From Boesenbergia rotunda (Eukaryota > Streptophyta > Magnoliopsida > Zingiberales > Zingiberaceae), in NCBI GenBank assembly GCA_024364735.1, contig JAGFNQ010000960.1, forward strand, positions 324,689 to 388,688: a stretch of 64,000 nt of DNA, read 5' to 3'. Position numbers and translations under genes: made by a program. Within the stretch, counting starts at the first letter, position 1; each line of letters opens with the position of its first letter. Shown piece after piece: positions 47,487 through 56,757 of this stretch. The notes under the pieces are model-generated. The model was not told where the DNA came from. It did not search any database and saw nothing but the letters and a program-made list of their open reading frames with translations.

Positions 47487-47757
47487 CTCGGTTCAGCTCT
47501 TCCTTTGTCAGGCCGCATTGTAGGGTTTGTGTTGCTTTTGCGTCGGCTTCTATCTTGCGCTTTAGAGTGTTGTCCCACTCCGAGTAGCTTTGTGGAAGTC
47601 CTTCCGCATTTCGGGGGATCTCCAAACCGGACTGGATAATGATCCACATGTCCACCTGAGTTTTCAGGTGGACCTCCATGCGACTTTTCCAGTAGGAAAA
47701 GTCTTCTCCACTGAAGAGTGGAGGTCTAGCGGTGCTGAATCCCTCTTGCATAGACAT
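47487..47757 (-). pseudogene. gag: N-terminus of gag, element H
   Basis: The minus-strand frame starts MSMQEGFSTARPPLFSGEDF and matches 2818-3105 of element B. It is cut at 47486/47487 by the CACTA element, and the next part of gag lies at 42196 and leftward. This portion has no stop, unlike the corresponding segment of element B. The domain is the UBN2-type gag N-terminus of copia elements. Confidence 0.8.
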
Positions 47758-47920
47758 TTGTTCTGTAAAAGGAAACTTACAAACAAAGGTGTCCCAAGAC
47801 TTGGTCTTGGATTAGCAGTGCGGGATAAAGATAATTAAGTAAAAAAAAGAAATAATTAAATTCGAAAAAAAATCCAAAAAAAAATTTCAAACTGGTGGTT
47901 GCACCAAGTTTGAATTCCCC

Positions 47921-47933
47921 GCTCTGATACCAC
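47921..47933 (-). other. Primer-binding site of element H
   Basis: The minus strand reads GTGGTATCAGAGC right after the LTR end, complementary to initiator-Met tRNA. Confidence 0.8.
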
Positions 47934-47934
47934 T

Positions 47935-48555
47935 TGTTGGATCGAGAAAACCGATAGAGGGGGGGTGAATATCAGAAATCGTTCTTTTTCGGAAAACTAA
48001 GAGTAAGTGCACAGCGGAAATAAAAATACGAGACACAGCACAAAGACACAGTGGTTTTTACTTGGTTCGGAGCCTATGTCGACTCCTACTCCAAGGCCCA
48101 CGGTCGTTGACCGTTTACTATGGGAAATTCTATATTCGCGCAAATAGATTACAATAATTTCAATTACAGAGATAGTGCAATAAAATAACAAACAAATATT
48201 AAGCTCTTCGTTACCGACGTCCGGAGTGTATCGACTCTTTTTCGGGGCAGCGGGACGTCGTAGGCTCGAGGTGAGGCGTTTTTGGAGCAAGGCACGAGCG
48301 TAGAGGAGCTTTGAGGCGTTGAAAGAATTGTTGTTGGAAGCCTGGGGTCGAGGGCCCTTTATATAGGGCTAGGGGGCGCACGGGACGTCGGGGGCGCCCC
48401 CCACGTGGCTTTGATCCGCACAAACCTCGGTCACGTCTGATCCTCTTGATCCGCTTTGACCGGGGCGCCCGGGTCGTTCGGGGCGCCCGTATTGACTGGG
48501 TCAAACCTCATCTCTTGGCTTCGAAGGCTTCTGGTTCGATGTATGCGCATGGGGG
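47935..48555 (-). repeat. 5' LTR of element H, truncated by element I
   Basis: On the plus strand it begins TGTTGGATCGAGAAAACC and the C-rich tail of SIRE-type LTRs. A minus-strand TATATAAA lies at 48358-48365. It is only 621 bp against 1283 bp in element B, and stops where the gypsy LTR begins, so the remainder probably lies beyond 64000. Confidence 0.7.
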
Positions 48556-50874
48556 TGATAGATTCCATTTTATTGATCATTTGAGTTGCTTAAATCCATG
48601 TTTGATCTATGTTTTTAGTGTCAAAATTGTGAAATTGCCCTAGGTTTTAGAACTTACCTTTATTTTGGACTTAATTGCAAATATACAAATTTTTGGATTA
48701 TATTGGCCATTAAATTCTTGATCTATTTTTGTAGGCATCAAGGTTCAAGGATCTAGGTCATATTGGGTCAAACTCGAGTCGGAATTGACCCGGATCAGAT
48801 TATCAAGATTATGATTAAATCTGGGCCGTTCGATTCGAAAGCGGCTAGATCGGAGCCATCCGGGATGATCTAAAGCAATCCAAGCTAGGGCTAGGGTTGA
48901 TCAAGCACCCTGATCAAGATCTAAAGGTTTCATCACAATCAGAGCTAAATCAACCATTGGATCAAGCTTGGAGGGCTCTAGATCGTCCATTCAAAGACTA
49001 AGTTGATCTGGACCATCCGTTGCATATCTGGAGGATCCGAGCTACCACGAGGTAGATCCTGACCTCAGATCACCATCATCAAAGTTTGGCTCAAATCAGA
49101 TGAAGATCAGCCGTTGGATTGAAGCAAACAAATCTGAGCCGTCCACTGGTTATTATTTAAGGAAATTTTCTCCGCAGCCAAGCCTCGTCGCGTCTTCGCC
49201 GTCTTCTCCAGTTCATCGAGTTCTTCACTTTTCTTTGCGTTTTCTTCAATCAGTGGGCGCGACCACTCGATCTTCTTGCAGAATTCATGTGCTAGATCAT
49301 TGGGGAAGCAATTAGTCTTGTTTCCGGATCAAATCTGCCCAAGAACAGAGTTGTGAGAGGTTTCTACAGCTTTGTCCGTTTAACACTCTTCGGATCGGCT
49401 GTGCTCTACCACCTTCCATCTAAGCTATCCAGAGGGGTTCCCTGAGTAGTTTGGATTGTCATCCATCCACCCACGCACGCAGACACAGCTGAGATGAAGG
49501 ATTCGCATGGAAAATTCAGAAATGGGCAGTTTGAGCTGTATTCAATCGCTGATGAGTTTTTCCCCATGATTTGCTGAGCTTACGGGTCCGAGGCTCTCCT
49601 TTTCTTGACAACCAAAGAGTATCTGAGCTCTGGAAGGAATCGAGGAGTAGATTTATTGGTTTAATTTCTGTTTTAGCTGTAGTTTTTGTGTTCTGTCCAT
49701 TACTGCACTGTTCTGTTCTGAAAATCTGTTGTAGTTACTGAGTTTTTCGAATTTTAAGCTCTTAGCTGTAAGTTAGTTTCAATTCGGCAAGTAGAGTAAT
49801 CGAGACACTTGTTTAGTGAATTAATAGATTGAATTTCAGCTTGTTTTATTAGTAATTTGCTGCGTGCCAATTCCATTTCTAGCGTGCCATTTAATTTCTG
49901 AATCTCCCTTCAGTTCTGAGTTTATCTCGGAATTTTGTTTCTTAGTTGTTAATTCTTGCATTCGAGTTAAGTATAGGTTTCCTTAGTTAATGTAGAGCTT
50001 AGTTCCAATTTCTTGCACTTCATTCTAGGTTTTCAGCTCAGCTAGTGCTGAATTTCTACAACTTGAATCTGAATTTCTGCAATTTCGTTTCTGATTTCTT
50101 GCTTTTCAAGTTCTGGTATTAGTTTGCACTCCTCTACAGAATCTTGCTTTGTTCTTTCTTAATACCATTGTTCCACAATCAAACCAATCAGTTTTAAAGA
50201 GTGGAGTTGAAAGCTAAATTAATTTTTCATTTGGAGCTAGTTTTGGCACAAAAGCTCTCCCTTGCGTGCCAACTAACTTGAACTCAATTGCATCCAAAAT
50301 CAACTTGTTTTGTGGTATGTGAGTGTGTTTGAATCAATAAGTTTGAACCCATCTAATGCTGAAAAATCTGGGCAGTGATTGGCTTCCAAAAATATTGCAT
50401 GCTTAATAGATATTTGTTGCTTGTGAAAATTTCGAATTTCTTTTGCTTTAATTTGTCTTAGCTTGTTCATTTCCGAAACTTGCCATCACTACCTCTAAAT
50501 CTCAGTTTAGTGTTTCTTTGCAATTGAATTTAGATTTGCCTTCCAATTCGGTCAAGTATCTTGTTTTATTTGGTTTACTACTAGTTGAGTTTTCCTTTAG
50601 GGCAAATTTCTTGTTTGGTTTATTAGCTTAAGATTCTTCCATTGCTCACTTTCCTTCATTTTCAATTAAAAACCAGAATTTCATTACTTATTTGAAACCC
50701 AAAAACGACACATAACTACAAGTTTGAATCAAGCACGACAACTACCCCCGAGAAAAATACGACCTGTGGCCCCTTTGCTACATTCTTATATTTTTGATTG
50801 TAAAAGGGTTTCCAGTTATTCATTTACATCTAAATTTGAGGCCTACTTTTGTGACACATAGTTTGGGCCCGTCA
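48556..50874 (+). repeat. 5' LTR of element I
   Basis: The left edge TGATAGATTCC is placed where SIRE LTR sequence stops; the right edge CCGTCA lies just before the primer site. ~2319 bp. A TATTTAA-like box is at 49154-49160. The second half is T/C-rich. The partner LTR is outside the window, so the left edge is inferred. Confidence 0.6.
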
Positions 50875-50880
50875 AATTTT

Positions 50881-50898
50881 TGGCGCCGTTGCCGGGGA
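50881..50898 (+). other. Primer-binding site of element I (tRNA-Asp)
   Basis: TGGCGCCGTTGCCGGGGA is complementary to the 3' end of tRNA-Asp including CCA, the standard primer for Athila/Tat gypsy elements. Confidence 0.9.
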
Positions 50899-51044
50899 AG
50901 CTGTTAGTTGACTTGTTTGATTTTAGCTTGCGCACTTATTTCATATCATTCTTGATTTGCTTTTGTGTTTATTGTTATATCTTTGGATTTGATTTTATTT
51001 GATTTATCTTTTTATCCACTTTTACTGCGATTTGTTTTGTTTTT

Positions 51045-51783
51045 ATGACCAGGTCTCTAGGTGCTGAATTAGAAGATTTTGATCCTGAGATTGAGAGGAC
51101 TTTCAGAGTCAGGAGGAGCCAGGCCCTTCATTCTGAGACTACAGATATCCCTCCTATTCAGATTATCAGCACTCACTCAGGCATTGACATGGCGGACCAC
51201 CAGAGAACCATGAAGGAGCTCGCAGCACCAGATGCTGCATTTCAGTACTCCAGCATAGCATATCCAGAGCTGGGAGAAAGTTTTGAGTTAAGATCTGGGC
51301 TTATTAATTTGTTGCCAAAATTTCAGGGTTTATCTGGGGAGTATCCAAACAGACACTTGCACGAATTTCATGTGGTATGCTCAACTATGAAGCCTCAGGG
51401 CATTTCTGAAGAAGACATCAAGCTGAGAGCTTTCCCCTTCACATTGACAGGAGCAGCCAAAGACTGGTTCTATTATCTGCCTACAGGACATGTGTCTAGT
51501 TGGATCGCAATGAAGAAGGCATTTCTGGAGAAGTATTTCCCAGCTTCCCGCACAGCTATCATCAGAAAAAGTATCTGTGGGATTCAGCAAGTGGTGGGCG
51601 AGACACTGTATGATTACTGGGAAAGATTTAACAAGTTGTGTTCAAGTTGCCCCCAGCATCAAATCAGTGAGCAATTATTGATTCAATATTTTTATGAAGG
51701 ACTGCTGCAGACGGATAGAGTCCTGATAGATGCTGCAGCTGGAGGAGCCTTAGTGAACAAGTCACCAATGCAAGCTAGGGAGT
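51045..51783 (+). CDS. gag: Gag N-terminal part of element I
   Basis: The frame opens at ATG 51045 (MTRSLGAELEDFDPEIERTF), 147 bases after the primer site. It contains the Retrotrans_gag capsid domain (FPFTLTGAAKDWFYYLP, then FLEKYFPASRTA and YDYWERFNKLCSSCP). At 51783 the CACTA element cuts the frame. Past the element, at 56761, reading continues in the same phase, so the two parts form one frame of 2025 codons if the insertion and one AGT are removed. Translation through the CACTA end gives only a short aberrant tail. No stop or shift is seen in this part. Confidence 0.85.
51781..51783. other. Left target-site duplication (AGT) of CACTA 51784-56757
   Basis: AGT is repeated at 56758-56760. 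The duplication keeps the gag frame when counted out, confirming the boundaries. Confidence 0.85.
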
Positions 51784-52419
51784 CACTAGTGGAAAAAAGG
51801 CTTTTAACACCGGTTATTTTCGACTTTTAACACCGGTTCCGGAACCGGTGTTGATCCAGCCGGCATTGTAAGTATAGACTTTTAACACCGGTTAACAAAC
51901 CGGTGTAATATATAGATTTAACACCGGTTAATAACCGTTGTTAAAAGTTCAATTATGAGGCGGGAAAGCCATTTTAGACACCGGTTATTTTAAATAACCG
52001 GTGTTAAAACATCATTTTTAACACCGGTTCTGGAAACAACCGGTGTTAAAACATCATTTTTAACACCGGTTCTGGAAACAACCGGTGTTAAAAATGATGT
52101 TTTAATACCGGTTCTAGAAACAACCGGTGTCAAAAGTCTTAATTTTTTATATAAATTTCATATTTATTTTTATTTATAATTTTTCTAGACATATAAAAGA
52201 ACACAATAATATAATAGTTTATCCATAATCAATAACACACCATGAATTAAGTAAATGCAACATCCAATTAGTTTCAAAAACAAAACAATCCATGTATTTT
52301 ACAACTATCCATTTTTCTTTCAACAAAAGCAAAATATAAATCAAATAACACATTATACTCCTACTCGCTATGTGATTTTCCAAGCAAAGACAATGTAGAA
52401 GCTTGCCACACGAGTTTGC

Positions 52420-52519
52420 AAGTAAACGGTCTAGTCCAAGATCAAATAGTGAGGAGTACGTTGCAGAACTTCGACCAGCTTAGCATTCCATCTCTTATAA
52501 GCGTCTTGCATATTTCCAC
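52420..52519 (-). pseudogene. Tail of captured BOR fragment
   Basis: The minus strand matches 11505-11612 of the other CACTA element, which ends the BOR-derived exon (from GGAAATATGCAAGACGC onward). At 52519/52520 it switches to MCM5 sequence. In the MCM5 frame this tail is read out of its original phase to a stop, giving a chimeric open stretch at 52442-52624. Confidence 0.7.
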
Positions 52520-53973
52520 CTTGATTTCATTGGCCATCTTAGGGGATAAATTTAAATGCTCATTTATTCCAGAACGAGCAGCATCCATCGTGAAAACTTC
52601 AAACAACCTGAATGCTTCTTTCACATGTTCTTCGGTGGCGACAGAAGCCCTGAGTTCATAGGGGCATTAAGCACAAATATTCAATTCGTTATAACTTATA
52701 TTTTTCAAGCTAATGTTTCACTGACTCCAAACAATTAGCAGTCACATCATAATTTTCGAAACAGAAGATGGAGCAATATGATTTCCCAACATTATAAAGG
52801 ACACTATCTGATGCAAATAATTGGGATTAATGCAGATTGATGAATTATCAAGGACATGAGCTTTTCGTCAAATGAATACAACTTACAGCCTCATCTTTGC
52901 AAGAGATTCACTCAAACGAATGATTGCTTCAAACTGCCTGACAGTAATTGGAATTGCAGAAGGTTTTCCTGTATCATGAGCCTGTTGTCTCATTCTCTAC
53001 ACATGAAGAGTACAGTGAGGAGTTACAAATACTTAAAAGAAACCAATTCCAGATGAGCAAAGACTTTCTCTCCCTCTTAATGTGTTCACTACAAGTTGCA
53101 GTTGCAAGATATTAGATTGACATGTTACAAGTTCACATGTGACGCGGCAATACTCAATGTACCTTTTACAGATCGAGTTTAAAACTCTTATACACGCTTC
53201 GTGTATATGGAAAACAATAAAAAGATTGATTCTGAGAAAATAAATGCCGCTTGAGCCAATTTTCCTCTTCTGCAACATCAGTACTTTTATTGGTTGTAGC
53301 ACCACTTGCATGCACTTTGATAATATGACTTGCAATTTTCTGCATGAGATCTAAATTTAAGTGCAAACTGAAAAAACAGCAAATAATTCAAGCACAAATC
53401 TTAAATTAATATGTACCTTATCTTGCTCATACATTCTGACATCTTTCACGATGAAAATAAGATCAAATCTAGAGAGAATGGTTGTCTGCAAATCAATATT
53501 ATCCTGTGTACTCTGAAAAATACGAAATCATCTAAGCAACTGAACTTCTTTTGTACTGAGTAATTAACTAAAATAACTAAGTCCTATTGGCAAATTTAAA
53601 AAGTTCAACTCACTTACTTTGAGATCATCATACCGTCCAGATGGAGGATTTGTAGCAGCAAGCACTGATGTTCTAGAATTGAGTACTGTGGTTATCCCTG
53701 GTTTAGCAATAGAAATAGTTTGCTGTTCCATGGCTTCGTGAATTGCTACTCTGAAGAAAAGAAGTACTGTGGTTATCCCTGCTTTAGCAATAGAAATAGT
53801 TTGCTGTTCCATGGCTTCGTGAATTGCTACTCTGAAGAAAAGAATGTTGTGCATGGATCAAGGTTCCAAAAAATTATATAAGAACTCTTGAAAAAAATGA
53901 GACTAAAACTGAATCCCATAGATACCTATCTTCAGGCCTCATTTTGTCAAATTCATCAATACAGACTACGCCA
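52520..53973 (-). pseudogene. MCM5: Captured MCM5 fragment, at least six exons
   Basis: In minus-strand order: GVVCIDEFDKMRPEDR (exon ending 53926, Walker B region); VAIHEAMEQQTISIAK through SVLAATNPPSGRYDDLK (53750-53618, with an 81-bp duplication); DNIDLQTTILSRFDLIFIVK (53512-53417, sensor/arginine-finger region); IASHIIKVHASGATTNKS (53339-~53230); YIEYCRVTC (~53166-53135); AIPITVRQFEAIIRLSESLAK (~52998-52883); and FTMDAARSGINEHLNLSPKM to MANEIK (ending 52520). These match the helicase C-terminal half of plant MCM5, a subunit of the MCM2-7 replicative helicase. Most borders show AG/GT splice signals. Walker A and the N-terminal half are missing. It is not a working gene. Confidence 0.85.
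53682..53843. repeat. 81-bp tandem duplication in MCM5 exon
   Basis: Two copies (53682-53762 and 53763-53843) differ by about one base. Each contains the splice acceptor and the first ~67 bases of the exon. The unit is 27 codons long, so the frame is kept. Confidence 0.85.
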
Positions 53974-54240
53974 AATGAAGCACAAGTAATTAAATTTTCT
54001 GTCGGGTGCCACGCTAAATGAAGCATTTTGAATGTGAAATCATAAGAATTCCCATTAACAAGTGAGTATATATGCTCCTGTGGCATTTAAGCTAACATGA
54101 GATGGCATAGAACAGAATATTGCAGGGATGAAAACAAATATAATAAAGAGGTCACAACTCACAAACCTTGTCTAATAATACGTGTTAAGCTGCACAGAGA
54201 TATCGCAGGCTTCAGGTTTTGCACTTGCAGCCCATACCTG
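53974..54240 (-). pseudogene. Captured PP2A B55 regulatory subunit fragment
   Basis: The minus strand encodes NGNSYDFTFKMLHLAWHPTE followed by NLITCA, matching the last WD40 blade of the plant PP2A 55-kDa B subunit. A preceding piece (about 54215-54170) reads SLCSLTRIIRQ, resembling the linker ahead of it. The B subunit normally directs PP2A substrate choice. Here it runs in frame into MCM5 sequence near 53973, without a visible intron, making a short fused open stretch (54086-53926). The rest of the propeller is absent. Confidence 0.7.
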
Positions 54241-54394
54241 ATGCTTCAATCATAAAATAAGATGAACTAATATAATCAACTGAAACTTAATTCCATTGAT
54301 ATCCTTTTACTGAATTACAGTTTACAGGAAAAGCTCGCCGGCTAATCGAGTGAATCGGTTGATTATGGAACATGCTCCTAGAATGGCTCTATCA

Positions 54395-54557
54395 TTTAGC
54401 TGTAATTCAAAACGTCTTAGGTTCACACATTTTACACAAGGACAAAAAATATTTCAGTATTATCACGAGCATTTCTTTTAGCAAATTCTAAGAACTCTTT
54501 CACCCCATTCTCATACTCATCACTTGTGTGTAAAGCATTTATCCAACTACGATCCAT
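54395..54557 (-). pseudogene. CACTA transposase-associated domain remnant
   Basis: From the ATG at 54557 (minus) a 41-codon frame reads MDRSWINALHTSDEYENGVK then EFLEFAKRNA and stops at about 54432. One base later in phase the sequence continues CPCVKCVNLRRF. This matches the transposase-associated domain at the N-terminus of En/Spm (CACTA) transposases, with its MDRSW start and CPCVKC zinc motif. A T deletion in the T-run near 54450 causes the frameshift. The catalytic transposase domain is not present. It suggests that an autonomous element contributed this interval. Confidence 0.75.
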
Positions 54558-54599
54558 ATGTGCACGGACTATTTGAGAAAGACATTAAAAGGAAGATTA

Positions 54600-55558
54600 A
54601 GAATCGAGTTATCAAAAGGAATATAAAAAAATAGATAAATAAAATAAGTTAAATTTACCAAGGCTAACTACAAGCAAGTAGATCAAGTAGTTCAAGTTGT
54701 TTAAGCTAGTTTTAATCGAGCTGCTACATGGATTAAGTTGCAAGCGAATTAGTTGTGCTAGCTAGATGAATCGGTCAAGCCAATCAAATCGAATGGAGCC
54801 AAGCGAGCCTAGACTAGGTGAACTAGACATACATATGAAGCACAATCAGACAATCTGAATAGGATGGTGGGCCAGACCGACTTATATTAGGTCAACTAGA
54901 TTATGTGGATGGACTAAGTGAACTGATTAGGTTGGGAAGACAAGGTACATTAAGCAAAGTCACTAAATAAGTCAAATTGCAAAAGTTAGATGGATAGAAT
55001 TAGCGACTCATCATTGCTTGAGCTAATCATATAAGATAATCAAATGAATAAGATGGTTGAATTTGTTGACTAGCCATCCAAATTATATTAAGTCATCCTT
55101 TTATTGTAGATTTGGATCGAAATCTATATTTTTATTCATCCTTGACTATACTTAATAGGTGGAGCATAATGACGATGAAACGATCAATTCCTTTATTTTA
55201 TTGAGACTCCTTTCCTTTTATTCGACTAAGTCAATTAGTTAAGCTGGGCCAATAAGGGAAGAAGAGACAAACACACAAAGGGGAAAAGGATTACTATAAC
55301 ACAAGGTCTAATTAATAGACAAGCATACTTAATAGATTAGATTAGATTAGATAGTCAACATAAATCAAATTATAATGAGGTGAATAAGTAAAACAAATGA
55401 GGAATATAAACAAATCCGTAAAGCTACATCGATGAGGCGATTTGAATGAATCACAAAAGTTTGGCAAGTCATGACTCTTAGTTTTAAAAATTAAGAACCT
55501 AGCAATGATAAAAGCCTCGAAAATAAACATAGGGAGAGGGAGAGGGAGATACCTTCAA
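54600..55558. other. Noncoding interior of CACTA element
   Basis: AT-rich sequence with repeated AAGCTAGT/GATTAAG-type words and no recognisable frame. It lies 5' of the transposase-associated domain and may be the leader or promoter region of the second CACTA family. Confidence 0.35.
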
Positions 55559-55745
55559 TGATGCTGTGACGAACGGCGAACGGCGAACGGCGAACGACGA
55601 ACGGCGACGGCGAACGGTGAGGCCAACGCGAACGGTGAGGCGAAGGCAATGAACGCGAACGGTGAGGCGAAGGCAGTGAACGCGAACGGTGAGGCGAACG
55701 AACGGTGACGCGAAGGCAGTGAAAGCGAAGGCGGCGAGGCAGCGA
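55559..55745. repeat. GC-rich minisatellite
   Basis: First a 9-bp CGAACGGCG-type repeat, then about four ~30-bp units such as GCGAACGGTGAGGCGAAGGC. GC content contrasts sharply with both flanks. Confidence 0.8.
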
Positions 55746-56139
55746 GGCAGCGACGGCGTGAAGGGTTTAGAGCGAATGGTTTTCCACGAATGGGTTAGAG
55801 CAAACGAATTCTCTCTTTAAAAACCATATTAATTAAATTATTTTTATAACTTTTTAAATTAATAATAGGTTGTGGTAAAATCATTAATAGCTAAAAAAAA
55901 TTATTAACAAAATAAAATTAATAGTTTTCACTAATTAGCTAAAACTTTTTAACAGAAAAAATTTCACTAAAAGTTTTTTAACAGAAAAATAAATAAATAA
56001 AATTTATTTTTATTTTCGAATTTTATATCTTTTTAATAGCTAATAATTTTTTTTAACAAAATTAAATAAATACTTTAGTGCAACATTGAAAATATAAGAC
56101 ATGTTTTAAATTTTTGTAAAATTTAAAAAGTTTCATAGT

Positions 56140-56420
56140 TGAAAATTTTTGCGACAGTTGGCAAAACCGCCGCCATAAAGTAACTTTTTGCGACGATTTC
56201 ATAAAACCGCCACTGTATGTTAACATCAGATGTGGCCGCCACGTAAATCGCTGATTGACTATAATAATTTAGCGACGGTTATCATGAAACCGCCGCTAAA
56301 TTCTATTATTTTACAGCAGTTGTCAAACCGCCGCAAACACCGTCGTAAAATACAAATTTTGCGGCGGTTTTATAAACCGCCGCAAAACAACCGTCGCGAA
56401 ACTAACTATTTGGTGTAGTG
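56140..56420. mobile_element. Right end of a nested second-family CACTA element
   Basis: It ends TTTGGTGTAGTG (56409-56420), the inverse of a CACTACACCAAA terminus. The 280 bp before it are packed with GCGGCGGTTT and AAACCGCCGC subterminal words. Comparison with 9305-12206 shows foreign sequence ends exactly at 56420, with AAT as a plausible target. No matching left end is visible, so the left end was probably deleted. Confidence 0.7.
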
Positions 56421-56757
56421 AATTGACATGTATGACTTAATTAAGAACAAGGCATGCGCGCGAAAAATATATGACCACGGTTATTTACAAAACCATAGTC
56501 AAATATATTTTTAACACCGGTTGTTAAAAGAACCGGTGTTAAAAGTATTTTAAAGTTCAAATAATTATAACATATGACCCCGGTTATTTATAAAACCGTA
56601 GTTAAATATATTTTTAACACCGGTTGTTAAAAGAACCGGTGTTAAAAGTATTTTAAAGTTTAAATAATTATAAAAATGTCACCGTCTTTTTTTTTAACAC
56701 CGGTTTTAATACAACCGGTGTTAAAAGCCGTTGTTAAAGGTCTTTTTTGTACTAGTG

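Larger units (their letters stand above)
39051..48555 (-). mobile_element. SIRE-like copia element H, 5' half only, minus strand
   Basis: Reading from right to left it has a 5' LTR piece (47935-48555), a tRNA-iMet primer site (47921-47933), gag, spacer, protease and integrase up to the N at 39050. RT, RNase H and the 3' LTR are missing. A CACTA transposon (42197-47486) is nested in gag. Coding closely parallels element B. The LTR is cut at its right by the gypsy element I, which seems to have inserted into it. Confidence 0.8.
51784..56757. mobile_element. Composite CACTA transposon with MCM5, PP2A-B55 and BOR fragments
   Basis: 4974 bp, ends CACTAGTGGAAAAAAGG (left) and its counterpart ending TACTAGTG (right), with an AGT target duplication. 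Both ends match the 9305-12206 element in reverse orientation, including AACACCGGTT subterminal arrays (51810-52130 and 56510-56725). From the left, shared sequence runs to 52519 inside the former BOR exon. Then follow MCM5 exons, a PP2A-B55 piece, a transposase-associated domain, a GC-rich minisatellite and the end of a second CACTA family (56140-56420); shared sequence resumes at 56421. No complete transposase is present, so mobility would depend on proteins supplied elsewhere. Confidence 0.88.

Noticed and set aside
53088..53102. CACTACAAGTTGCAG as the left terminus of the nested CACTA element
   Set aside because: It lies inside MCM5-derived sequence, lacks subterminal arrays, and does not match CACTACACCAAA.
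56676..56757. N-terminal 27 codons of the long open frame ending at 62099 as the true start of pol
   Set aside because: These codons lie in the CACTA terminus; the true frame enters from gag upstream of 51783.
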